Below are positions 1-6,661 of a stretch of 6,860 bases of DNA, piece after piece. Below the pieces are notes generated by a model, which saw only the letters and a program-made list of their open reading frames with translations, was not told where the DNA came from and ran no database searches. How positions within the stretch are numbered: position 1 is the stretch's first letter; every line of letters starts with the position of its first letter. This DNA comes from an uncultured Planctomycetaceae bacterium (GTDB taxonomy: Bacteria; Planctomycetota; Planctomycetia; Pirellulales; Thermoguttaceae): positions 1 to 6,860 of the forward strand of contig CAMZHY010000199.1 of NCBI GenBank assembly GCA_947307005.1, read 5' to 3'. Made by a program: the position numbers and the translations under genes.

Positions 1-2673
1 GTAGCTGCAATTCGTTCCGGCGTTGACGTTCGTCCAAGTCGTCGCGCTCGCGAGTTTATAGGAGAGACTATATCGCTCGGCGTTCGGAACGGCGGTCCAG
101 TCGAGCGTCAGCGAGGTTGGCGCGACGGAGACGGTCAGGACCGGCGCGGCAAGCGTCTGCTGCGGTTTGTCTCGCCGCGTCTCGCAGTACTCGGAGTTGA
201 GGAAGGAGACGCCGTCGCCGAGCGCGAGAACTTTCCAGACGTAAGTCGCGCTATTGTCAAGTCCCGTAAGCTGATATGAGGTCGTCGACGCGTCGAGAAG
301 GATAGGACTGCCGAACGACGCGTCGGACTGATTCTTCCAGATGAAACGATATCCGGTCGCGTTCGGAACCTCGCTCCACGCCGCCGTGATCGTCGTCGCC
401 GTCTTCGCCTCGATAGACGGGACCGGCGCGGCGAGCTGCGTCGTCTCGGTCGTTTGCGCGCGAACGATCGGAGAATAGGCGCTCTTGTAATTGACGTCGT
501 CGCCGACCGCCTTGACGCGAACGTCGTACTCGGTATTCGATTCGAGTCCGGTAATCGTATAGCTGAGATTCGTTTCGGCATTCTTGTTCGTCCATGTCGA
601 CTCGCTCGCAAGCTTATAAGAGACGCTATATCGCGAGGCGTTCGGCACGGCGTCCCAGCTGACCGTGAGCGAATTCGGCGCGGCGGCGACGGTCGCGTTC
701 GGCGCCGGGAGCTGGGTAACCGTCGTCTCGGCCGTCTTGACGCGAAGGGTCGAGGAAAAACCGGAAGACCTGTAGTCAAACTCGTCGCCGAGCGCTTTGA
801 CTCGAACGTGATACGCGGTATTCGACGCGAGACCGGTAATCGTATAGCTGCGATTCGTTCCGACGTCGACCGGCTCCGACCAAGTCGACTCGCTCGCGAG
901 TTTATAGGAGACGGCGTATCCGACGGCGTGCGGAACGGCGTTCCAACTAACCGTCGCGGAAGTCGCCGTAGCGGCGGTTGTTCCGGTCGGCGCGGCAAGC
1001 TTTTGACGCGGCTTGACGGTTCGCGCCGGGGTAAAATCGCCGCCGAGCGCTTGAACCTTCCAGTAGTAGCTCGCGGCGTTGTCAAGTCCCGTCAGTTTGC
1101 GCGAGGTCGTCGACGCGTCGACCGTGATATAGGAGTTTGCGGAATCGACCTTGTTTCTCCAAGCGATTCGATATCCGGTCGCGTTCGGAACGGCGTCCCA
1201 CGCGACGGTAATCGTCGTTTCCGTCTTCGCCGTTTCGCGAGGGTTGGCGGGAGTATCGGGCTTGACGTTCTGGGACGTCGCAACGGTCGCCGTATCGTAG
1301 CCGAAATCCCCGTCGTTGGCGCCGTCGCCCATCGCTCGGACGCGCACGTCGTACGTCGTATCCGGCGCGAGTCCCGTAATCGTATGGCTGAGGTTCGCTC
1401 CGACGTTGACTTCGCTCGACCATGTCGACGAACTCGCGAGCTTATAGGAAACGGCGTATTGAACGGCGTTTGGAGCGGCGGTCCATGAGACGGTAATCGC
1501 CGTCGGTTGGGCGCTGGAGGAAATAATCTGCGGGACGAAAATCGGCTCTGAAGACGTCGCGGCGGACGTCGTCGCGTAATCGGACGTCGAATAGTCGTAA
1601 TTGTCGCCGATCGCTTTGACGCGAACGTCGTACTGGGCGTTCGCGTCGAGACCGTTAATCGTATAACTGAGATTCGTTCCGGCGTTGAGGTTGTTCGACC
1701 AGGTCGACTCGCTCGCGAGCTTATAGGAGACGTAATATTTCGTCGCGCCGGGAACGGCGTCCCAAGAGACGGTAATCGACGACGCGTCGGCGGATGCGGA
1801 AAGAGTCGGGGCGTCCAGCTTCTTACGCGGCGCGACGGTTCGCGCCGCCGAGTAGGCGGAATCGGCGCGGGCGTCGCCGTCGCCGAGCGCTTGGATTTTC
1901 CGGTAGTAGCTCGCGTCGGATGAGAGTTTGGTCAGTTTATACGACGTCGTCGACCCGTCTTTAATCGTGACGTAAGTATTGACGGAATCCGCCTTATTCC
2001 TCCACGCGATTCGATATCCGGTCGCGTTTGCGACCGGGTCCCACGAGACGGTAACCGTCGTTTCCGTCTTCGCGGTCTCCTGTAGGTTGGTCGGCGCGTC
2101 GAGCGGTCTCGGCGCCGGCTTCGGGGTCGTTATGGTTCGCGTCGCGTAATTGGAGCTCGAATAGTCGACGTTGTTGCCGAACGCTCTGACGCGAACGCTG
2201 TATTTGGTATTCGACGCGAGTCCGGTAATCGTATAGCTGAGATTCGTTCCCGCGTCGGATTCGTTCGACCAAGTCGTCGTCCCCGCGAGTTTATAGGAGA
2301 CGGCGTATCGGACGGCGTTTGGCACGGCGGTCCATGAGACGGTAATCGCCGAGGATTCGGCGGCGACGGAAACGGTCGGGGAACCGAGCTTCTGACGCGG
2401 CGTTACGGTCTTCGCCGTCGAATAGGGGGAAGCGGTGTAAACGCCGCCGCCGAGCGTTTGAACTTTCCAGTAGTAAGTCGCGTCGTTAGCAAGATCGGCC
2501 AGTTTATACGACGTCTCCGACGCGCCGAGCGTAACGTATTCGTTGGCGGTTTCGGTCTTGTTCCTCCATGCGATCCGGTACCCGGTCGCGTTCGGAACGG
2601 GGTCCCACGCGAGGGTGATCGTCGTTTCCGTCTTTGCGATCGCGCGCAGGTTGACGGGCGTCGCGAGCGGTCC
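1..2673 (-). repeat. Tandem FN3 array, ten or more domains of two alternating subtypes
   Basis: From residue about 1243 to the window edge the protein is continuous FN3 domains of about 90 residues. Two subtypes are visible. Type A carries AKTETTITVAWDAVPNATGY, then YRIAWRNK and SYYWKVQALG. Type B carries ITVSWDAVPNA, VSYKLASESTW, NLSYTITGL and YDVRVKA. The order in protein direction is A, B, A, B, B, A, B, B, A, B (the last cut at base 1). Most A domains pass to the next B through a linker like TVKPRQKLAAP; the last has DKPQQTLAAP. Higher-order units span 2104-2667 (AB), 1264-2103 (ABB), about 442-1263 (ABB) and 1-441 (AB, partial). The array probably forms an extended stalk. DNA copies are similar enough to confuse short-read assembly. 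Confidence 0.9.
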
Positions 2674-5600
2674 CGTCTTGGGGTATTCGTAAGCGCCGAG
2701 GTCGACCGTTCCGCCGGCGACGCGAGAGTTCCCCGCTAAGTCGAGACTCGTCGCGACATGCTGGTTGTCCCCCTTGTCGATCGCCTGAGAATTACCGGCG
2801 AGCGTATAATCGCCCGCCGTTGCGTTCGTAAAGAGCGCCGTTGACGCGTTATAGGTCAAGTTGTTCAAACCGGACGTCCACGCCGTATAGCTTGACAGCG
2901 TATTGTACGCGTTCGCCGCGGCGTTTGAACTGGAACCGTAGAAATAGACGTCGGCGCCCGAAGAAGCGGTATTGCCGGCGATAATCGTATTATACGCGTT
3001 AAGGACGGCGGATCCGTTCAATTCGACGCCGCCGCCGTAGTAGCTTGCGGCGTTGCCGGTAATCGTGCAGTTATAGAGCGTCGCGGTTCCGTAGAGTTCA
3101 ACGCCGGCGCCATATCTGGCGGTGTTTCCGGCGATAAGGGCGTTCGTCGCGACGAAAACGCCGGAACTGGAGACGTAAACGCCGTAGCTACCGTTGCCGG
3201 TTACGGAACAACTCGTCAGCGAAACGGCGCCGCCGGAAACGGAGACCCCGCTGCCGCCGTTGTTGTTGACGACGCAATCGGTCAACGAAATTTCGCCGCC
3301 GGAAACGTAAACGCCGGCGCCGCCGCTTCCCGTGATATTGCAACTTGTCAGCGAGGCTTTGCCGGAGCTTCCAACGTAAACGCCGCTGCCGCTGGCGTCG
3401 GTTATGTCGCAGTTCGTCGCCGAGACTTCGCCGCTGACGATATAGAACGCGTCGCAGTCGTTGTTGGCGAACTCGCAATCGGTAACCGTGGACGAAAGCG
3501 ACGTCTGGAAGGAGAAAACGCCCGCGCCGACGTTGCCGCTGAAGGACGACGACTTCGCCGTGATCTTCGCGCCCGACTTCACGGCGATCGCGCCGCCGAA
3601 AGAGGAGCCGTTGTTCGCGTTATTGTTCGTGAAGACGCAATTTTCAACGGTAAGATCGCCGTTGTTCCAGATGGCGCCGCCGCACACCGACGAACGACCG
3701 TCGGTAAACTTGAGTCCTTTGAGGACGACCGTATAGCCGCTGTTGACGTACATCATCCGCGTCGAATTTCCGCCGCTCAGAGTTATTCCGGGCGTCTTCG
3801 TCGACGCGGTATAAAGACTGGACGCGTCGATCGTCACGGACTTGCTCACGCTTATCTGCGAATTAACCGAAATCGTCTTTCCTTTGAGCGAGCTGGCGAA
3901 CGTGATCTTGTCGCCTGATTTCGCCAAGCTAAGCGCCTCGCGGAGCGTGACGACGCCGTCGTTCGCGTCGGTATCGTCGCCCGCCGACGTCACGACAATG
4001 ACGGAAAGCGTCTTCGCGGACGTCTCCGGCGAGTAATAGCTCGATCGCTGCGTAACGCCGTCGCCGAGCGCCGCGACTTTCACATAATACGTCTCGCCCT
4101 GCGTCAGATCGGAGACGGTGTAGCGCGTTTTATCCGACTCAACGTCGACCGTCGTATACGCTCCGTCGAACGTCCGATAGGCGATGCGGTATCCAGACGC
4201 GCCTTGAACCGCTTTCCATGAGACTTTGACCGAACCGTACGACGGCGCGCAAGCGACGGCGTCGGGCGTCGCCAGCGTTTCCAGATCGGAAGAATACTGG
4301 TATTCATAGGCGCCGAGGTCGACGCTTACGCCGGAAATCCGGTTCTTTCCCGCGAGATCGACGTTTGTCGCAACGTAAAGATCATTTCCTTTATTAACCG
4401 CCTGCGAGTTGCCCGGGAGCGCGAAGTTTTTCGAGTCCGCGTTTCTAAAGAGCGCTTTCGACGGGTTATAGACCAAGTTGCTCGCGCCGTTTGTCCAAGC
4501 TGAAAAACTCGACAGCGTATTGTACGCGTTGACGACGGCCTCGGAGTCCTTCAGATAGACGTCGTCGACGGCGTTCCCGACGGCGTTTCCGCAGACAATG
4601 GAGTTATACGCCTCGGTTGTCGCGTACGCGTTGCAGAGGATTCCGCCCCCCTCGTAATTGGCCGTATTGTTCGCTACGGTGCAGTTGACAAGCGTCGTCT
4701 TTCTCGCATAGGAAGAACCCGAATATGAATAAACTCCGCCGCCATAACGCGCGGTATTGTTCGCGACGAGACAATTGACGAACGTCGTATTAGCGCAGTA
4801 GGAATACGCTCCGCCGCCCGAATTCGCCGCGTTGTCGCAGATCGCGCAATTTTCGAGGGATAACGTCCCGCCGTAGTTGTAAATACCGCCGCCGTAGTCG
4901 CTCGCTTTGCCGTTCGTAAACTTGATTCCGTTGATTGCGACGTCTTTGACGCCCCAGTCGACGCGCAGGATTCTCGTCGCGTTCTGTCCGCTGATCGTCA
5001 GTTGCGGCGCGGTCGACGTCTCATTGCGAAGACTGGACGCGTCGATCGTCAGCGATTTATTCACCGTAAGCTGACCGATCTCCGAATTGAGTTTGATCGT
5101 CTTTCCTCTGAGGGAATCGGCGAAGGTTATCGTGTCGCCGGGATGCGCGTAGCCGATCGCTTCGCGGAGCGAAATCTTTCCGTCGAAAACGTCGTAAACG
5201 TCGTCCGCCGTCGTGACGACCGTCGAGCGCGGCTCCATGTCGCCCACGACGGCGTATTTCTCAGGACGTTGTTTAAGCGTTTGAATACGCGAGAGATAGT
5301 AGCGATCGTCGCCGGATCGACCGTTATAGCCGAGAAGATATCCTCCGCTATTGGAAGAAAGCCGAGAAAGACTGTCATGCCATTCAAGAGTCACGTAAAC
5401 GAGTTTTCTCTCGTTGAGATTGTCGTCGGTTTTACCGCTCTTTTCATCGTCGGAATCCGTGATATAGAGTCCGGCGTAATATCTTGGATCGCTCGAAGAA
5501 TACGACGGGTCGACGGCGTAGCCCCAACAGGTGATCGCGTGCCCGCTGCTCTGCGAGCTATAGACGTAGATCGCAAGACCTACGGCGTCGTCGTTCGCGA

Positions 5601-6399
5601 AACTCGTCGACAGGGACTGAAGAGCTCCGCTTTCCGTCGCGGAATAGACGGAAATGTAATCGGACGCCGATTCCCCGTATTGCCCCATAAGCTGGGAGTA
5701 GTAGCCGGCGGACGCGTAAGCCCCCGTAGAGCCGCTATAGTACGATTCGTCGTTCAAGAACCACGAAATGGCGGTTTCCGCGTTGCCGCCTTCGTCGGGC
5801 CACGAGTTCACAAAATACGCGTCAAAGAATTCCTGCTCGTTTTGCGCGGTCGTAACGCTCGCCCAGCCGGTATGCCAGAGCATATTGCTCGCCGTCGCCG
5901 CCCAGCAGAGATTGTCGTCTTCCGTATTGATCGCCGATTTGTCGGCGTCGTAATAAATCAACGGTTCGCCCGGACCCGAGACGCCGACGACGGGCGCGGG
6001 CGCGGAGTCGTTCGGGATCGACGGCTCCGAATCGGGGAACTGCTGGACGTCGACGGAAACGTTCGGGGTAGAATCGTTCTCGACAGACGCGACGGACTGA
6101 GGTTCGGCGCCGTCTAAGAGAAAGTCGGGAAGAACGACGGCGTCGTCAGCGCGCGTCGCGGCGCTTGAGTCGTAGGCGGCGCGCGCTTCCTCGACGGTAA
6201 AAGGACCGCTGATAAAGCCGTAAATGTTCGCGTGATCGGTCGCTTGAAAGACGCTTCCCGGCGCGATGCTGAGCAGTTCGCGAGACTCGAGACTTTCGAG
6301 CTGCAACGCGCGAGTTCGGACGCGGTCCGCGCGAACGTTTCGTTCGTTTCGAGACGTCGATTTTTTCGACAAAAGCGATGCGAAGAACGGCTTTTTCAT
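1..6399 (-). CDS. Giant surface protein: LEPR-XLL motif, IdeS/Mac-like cysteine peptidase, two beta-helix modules, FN3 array (3' end off window)
   Basis: Reading the minus strand in this frame gives 2133 codons without a stop up to base 1, so the C-terminus is missing. Domain order: basic N-terminus (1-33); planctomycete motif LESLESRELLS (34-44); acidic Ser/Pro/Asp linker (about 45-140); C66-like papain-fold peptidase (about 145-385) with Cys165, His287, Asp315 and Asp317; beta-helix module 1 ending in VDLGAYEY (about 394-700); one FN3 domain (about 708-797); beta-helix module 2 ending in VDLGAYEY (about 800-1239); then at least ten FN3 domains (about 1243 onward). No hydrophobic signal peptide is obvious, which is common for LEPR-XLL proteins. 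The start at 6399 (MKKPFFASLL) has AAAGG 8 nt upstream; an in-frame ATG at 6423 would add eight residues but has no Shine-Dalgarno, and an in-frame TAA lies two codons before it. The role is inferred: a secreted or cell-surface protease carried on an adhesin-like stalk. Its substrate is unknown; nothing shows immunoglobulin specificity. The frame and architecture are firm; the function is not. Confidence 0.93.
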   Translation of the reverse strand, partial: MKKPFFASLLSKKSTSRNERNVRADRVRTRALQLESLESRELLSIAPGSVFQATDHANIYGFISGPFTVEEARAAYDSSAATRADDAVVLPDFLLDGAEPQSVASVENDSTPNVSVDVQQFPDSEPSIPNDSAPAPVVGVSGPGEPLIYYDADKSAINTEDDNLCWAATASNMLWHTGWASVTTAQNEQEFFDAYFVNSWPDEGGNAETAISWFLNDESYYSGSTGAYASAGYYSQLMGQYGESASDYISVYSATESGALQSLSTSFANDDAVGLAIYVYSSQSSGHAITCWGYAVDPSYSSSDPRYYAGLYITDSDDEKSGKTDDNLNERKLVYVTLEWHDSLSRLSSNSGGYLLGYNGRSGDDRYYLSRIQTLKQRPEKYAVVGDMEPRSTVVTTADDVYDVFDGKISLREAIGYAHPGDTITFADSLRGKTIKLNSEIGQLTVNKSLTIDASSLRNETSTAPQLTISGQNATRILRVDWGVKDVAINGIKFTNGKASDYGGGIYNYGGTLSLENCAICDNAANSGGGAYSYCANTTFVNCLVANNTARYGGGVYSYSGSSYARKTTLVNCTVANNTANYEGGGILCNAYATTEAYNSIVCGNAVGNAVDDVYLKDSEAVVNAYNTLSSFSAWTNGASNLVYNPSKALFRNADSKNFALPGNSQAVNKGNDLYVATNVDLAGKNRISGVSVDLGAYEYQYSSDLETLATPDAVACAPSYGSVKVSWKAVQGASGYRIAYRTFDGAYTTVDVESDKTRYTVSDLTQGETYYVKVAALGDGVTQRSSYYSPETSAKTLSVIVVTSAGDDTDANDGVVTLREALSLAKSGDKITFASSLKGKTISVNSQISVSKSVTIDASSLYTASTKTPGITLSGGNSTRMMYVNSGYTVVLKGLKFTDGRSSVCGGAIWNNGDLTVENCVFTNNNANNGSSFGGAIAVKSGAKITAKSSSFSGNVGAGVFSFQTSLSSTVTDCEFANNDCDAFYIVSGEVSATNCDITDASGSGVYVGSSGKASLTSCNITGSGGAGVYVSGGEISLTDCVVNNNGGSGVSVSGGAVSLTSCSVTGNGSYGVYVSSSGVFVATNALIAGNTARYGAGVELYGTATLYNCTITGNAASYYGGGVELNGSAVLNAYNTIIAGNTASSGADVYFYGSSSNAAANAYNTLSSYTAWTSGLNNLTYNASTALFTNATAGDYTLAGNSQAIDKGDNQHVATSLDLAGNSRVAGGTVDLGAYEYPKTGPLATPVNLRAIAKTETTITLAWDPVPNATGYRIAWRNKTETANEYVTLGASETSYKLADLANDATYYWKVQTLGGGVYTASPYSTAKTVTPRQKLGSPTVSVAAESSAITVSWTAVPNAVRYAVSYKLAGTTTWSNESDAGTNLSYTITGLASNTKYSVRVRAFGNNVDYSSSNYATRTITTPKPAPRPLDAPTNLQETAKTETTVTVSWDPVANATGYRIAWRNKADSVNTYVTIKDGSTTSYKLTKLSSDASYYRKIQALGDGDARADSAYSAARTVAPRKKLDAPTLSASADASSITVSWDAVPGATKYYVSYKLASESTWSNNLNAGTNLSYTINGLDANAQYDVRVKAIGDNYDYSTSDYATTSAATSSEPIFVPQIISSSAQPTAITVSWTAAPNAVQYAVSYKLASSSTWSSEVNVGANLSHTITGLAPDTTYDVRVRAMGDGANDGDFGYDTATVATSQNVKPDTPANPRETAKTETTITVAWDAVPNATGYRIAWRNKVDSANSYITVDASTTSRKLTGLDNAASYYWKVQALGGDFTPARTVKPRQKLAAPTGTTAATATSATVSWNAVPHAVGYAVSYKLASESTWSEPVDVGTNRSYTITGLASNTAYHVRVKALGDEFDYRSSGFSSTLRVKTAETTVTQLPAPNATVAAAPNSLTVSWDAVPNASRYSVSYKLASESTWTNKNAETNLSYTITGLESNTEYDVRVKAVGDDVNYKSAYSPIVRAQTTETTQLAAPVPSIEAKTATTITAAWSEVPNATGYRFIWKNQSDASFGSPILLDASTTSYQLTGLDNSATYVWKVLALGDGVSFLNSEYCETRRDKPQQTLAAPVLTVSVAPTSLTLDWTAVPNAERYSLSYKLASATTWTNVNAGTNCSY
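2683..4002 (-). repeat. Domain: right-handed beta-helix module 2 with choice-of-anchor Q ending
   Basis: Residues about 800-1239. It starts with VVTSAGDDTDANDGVVTLRE, continues with SGDKITFASSLKGKTI, and ends with GNSQAIDKGDN, DLAGNSRVAG and VDLGAYEY, mirroring module 1. It is about 130 residues longer. The extra length is mostly a run of very regular rungs at about 974-1080, annotated separately. Paired motifs in the two modules include KSVTIDASSL against KSLTIDASSL, and NAYNTLSSYTAWT against NAYNTLSSFSAWT. Confidence 0.85.
3160..3480 (-). repeat. Regular 22-23-residue beta-helix rungs with a cysteine ladder
   Basis: Residues about 974-1080 of the giant protein repeat a rung of the form LTSCNITGSGGAGVYVSGG. 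Cysteines fall at 975, 997, 1020, 1042 and 1064, giving spacings of 22, 23, 22 and 22 residues (66-69 bp in DNA). The rungs are the most regular stretch of either beta-helix module and probably arose by rung duplication. In a parallel beta-helix, equivalent residues stack on one face, so the cysteines should form an internal ladder. Confidence 0.8.
4009..4278 (-). repeat. Domain: single FN3 domain between the two beta-helix modules
   Basis: Residues about 708-797. Typical FN3 signatures are present: VKVSWKAVQGASGYRIAYR in the first half, then YTVSDLTQGETYYVKVAALG in the second. The YRIAYR strand is close to the A-type domains of the long array, but the overall sequence is more divergent. It separates two complete beta-helix modules and so probably acts as a rigid spacer. 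Confidence 0.85.
4300..5220 (-). repeat. Domain: right-handed beta-helix module 1 with choice-of-anchor Q ending
   Basis: Residues about 394-700. The module opens with DGKISLREAIGYAHPGDTIT, the capping motif typical of polymorphic-outer-membrane-type beta-helix proteins. It continues through Gly/Asn-rich rungs containing YGGGIYN, NSGGGAYS and YGGGVYS, with cysteines at rung positions (518, 521, 535, 543, 573, 589, 603). It closes with GNSQAVNKGND, then DLAGKNRISG and VDLGAYEY, the usual end of choice-of-anchor Q modules. Such folds usually serve adhesion or carbohydrate contact; here that is inference. The module matches module 2 in the same protein at both ends, so the two arose by internal duplication. 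Confidence 0.85.
5245..5967 (-). other. Domain: IdeS/Mac-family (C66)-like cysteine peptidase
   Basis: Residues about 145-385 of the giant protein. The segment DDNLCWAATASNML (161-174) resembles the IdeS nucleophile segment DDLLCGAATAGNML, as I recall it. GHAITCWGYAVD (286-297) matches the IdeS histidine segment NHVINLWGADFD, and LYITDSDD (311-318) matches IYVTDSDS, which carries its two catalytic aspartates. The predicted catalytic set is therefore Cys165, His287 and Asp315/Asp317. Lys154, 11 residues before the cysteine, may correspond to the IdeS oxyanion-hole lysine (10 before). An intermediate segment, DEGGNAETAISWF (202-214), looks like a family helix. The Cys-to-His distance is 122 residues, against about 168 in IdeS, so this is a compact, divergent member. 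All key residues are present, so it is probably active. Another papain-fold (C1/C39-like) family is the main alternative. Confidence 0.8.
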
Positions 6400-6407
6400 A
6401 ACGGAAA

Positions 6408-6412
6408 CCTTT
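6408..6412 (-). promoter_or_regulatory. Shine-Dalgarno AAAGG deciding the start at 6399
   Basis: On the minus strand AAAGG lies 8 nt before the ATG at 6399. The alternative in-frame ATG at 6423 has only GGTCTAAACG before it, with no purine-rich site. The site lies inside the coding extension that the 6423 start would use, which favours 6399. Confidence 0.55.
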
Positions 6413-6442
6413 GATTTAATCATCGTTTAGACCAGACGGCGC

Positions 6443-6452
6443 CCGCCGGCGG
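6443..6452. repeat. Perfect 10-bp GC palindrome CCGCCGGCGG in the leader
   Basis: CCGCCGGCGG is its own reverse complement. It lies about 20 bp upstream of the ATG at 6423 and 44 bp upstream of the preferred start at 6399. It could support a small stable structure or a protein site, but GC-only palindromes arise easily in this base composition. No function is claimed. Confidence 0.35.
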
Positions 6453-6554
6453 CGGACCGGGGAACGAACGCGTCGGCGGCTTCAACGAGCGTTCGCAACG
6501 CAAACGCGTAGAGCGTCGAAGAATCGTTCGTTTCGAGTCTCGCCGCTCACGCGG

Positions 6555-6590
6555 AAGAAAACAAGGGGTCAAACGACCGACGTTCGCCCC
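6555..6590 (-). terminator. Rho-independent terminator-like hairpin
   Basis: On the minus strand GGGGCGAACG (6581-6590) pairs with CGTTTG-A-CCCC (6565-6575) around a TCGGT loop, with one bulged A and one G-U pair. It is followed directly by TTGTTTTCTT (6555-6564). Stem strength and the T-rich tail fit an intrinsic terminator. It lies about 70 nt beyond the upstream gene's stop, as expected for that gene's terminator. It also lies below the promoter at 6620-6648, so it would equally interrupt the giant gene's leader and could act as an attenuator. The plus-strand reading lacks a T tract. Confidence 0.6.
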
Positions 6591-6592
6591 AT
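6569..6592 (-). promoter_or_regulatory. Possible seven-codon leader peptide ORF overlapping the hairpin
   Basis: The minus strand reads ATG GGG CGA ACG TCG GTC GTT TGA (MGRTSVV). AAGGA at 6598-6602 stands 5 nt before the ATG, a well-spaced Shine-Dalgarno. The ORF covers the left arm, the loop and part of the right arm of the hairpin, so a translating ribosome would melt the stem. It may be chance; ORFs of this size are common. The peptide shows no run of a single amino acid that would mark classical amino-acid attenuation. Confidence 0.25.
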
Positions 6593-6619
6593 CTCGTTCC
6601 TTAAGACTCGCTCCCGCTC

Positions 6620-6648
6620 ATTTTACCACAAGAAAGACGCGGCGGCAA
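6620..6648 (-). promoter_or_regulatory. Sigma70-type promoter for the giant gene
   Basis: On the minus strand TTGCCG (6643-6648) is followed after exactly 17 bp by TAAAAT (6620-6625). TGG directly before TAAAAT gives the TGn extended -10 element. Five of six -10 bases match TATAAT. The -35 begins 14 bp below the upstream gene's stop codon. No comparable pair of hexamers was seen elsewhere in the gap. Planctomycete promoters are little characterised, so the assignment rests on general bacterial rules. Confidence 0.6.
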
Positions 6649-6661
6649 CACGAACCGAAAT

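Larger units (their letters stand above)
6400..6613 (-). promoter_or_regulatory. Long 5' leader of the giant gene (inferred)
   Basis: If transcription starts about 7 nt below the -10 hexamer (near 6613), the giant gene has a leader of roughly 210 nt. In transcript order it holds a seven-codon ORF, a terminator-like hairpin, an 8-bp complementary pair (AACGAACG at 6525-6532 with CGTTCGTT at 6463-6470) and the GC palindrome. I recognise no known riboswitch or tRNA. No second good promoter is visible below the hairpin. Confidence 0.4.

Noticed and set aside
135..1085. Minus-strand open frame (316 codons), very rich in Arg and Ser
   Set aside because: It is a different frame of the same strand inside the FN3 coding region; the protein is low-complexity and unlike any family.
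454..1488. Plus-strand open frame (344 codons) opposite the FN3 array
   Set aside because: Its internal repetition mirrors the FN3 repeats, its composition is Arg-rich, and it has no ribosome binding site or known motif. It is a shadow of the real gene.
1..2673. CRISPR array or intergenic satellite repeat
   Set aside because: The repeats are about 270 bp, imperfect and fully coding in one frame as FN3 domains; there are no short identical repeats with unique spacers.
5002..6117. Long plus-strand open frame (371 codons) opposite the peptidase domain
   Set aside because: It is antisense to a clear, motif-rich coding frame, has an Arg/Val-rich composition and no recognisable domain. It arises because the CpG-rich codons of the real gene leave few stops in the opposite strand.
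6341..6537. 13-bp direct repeat CGTTCGTTTCGAG at 6341-6353 and 6525-6537
   Set aside because: One copy is inside coding sequence for Arg/Asn/Glu residues and the other in the leader. The words are simple CpG-rich motifs common across this window, so chance is the best explanation.
6601..6621. Short ORF ATGAGCGGGAGCGAGTCTTAA on the minus strand below the upstream gene
   Set aside because: Its ATG overlaps the -10 hexamer, so it would not be on a transcript from that promoter, and it has only six codons with no ribosome binding site.
6400..6661. tRNA, riboswitch or other structured RNA gene in the gap
   Set aside because: No cloverleaf, CCA end or known conserved riboswitch core was seen; only the terminator-like hairpin and small GC-rich pairings.
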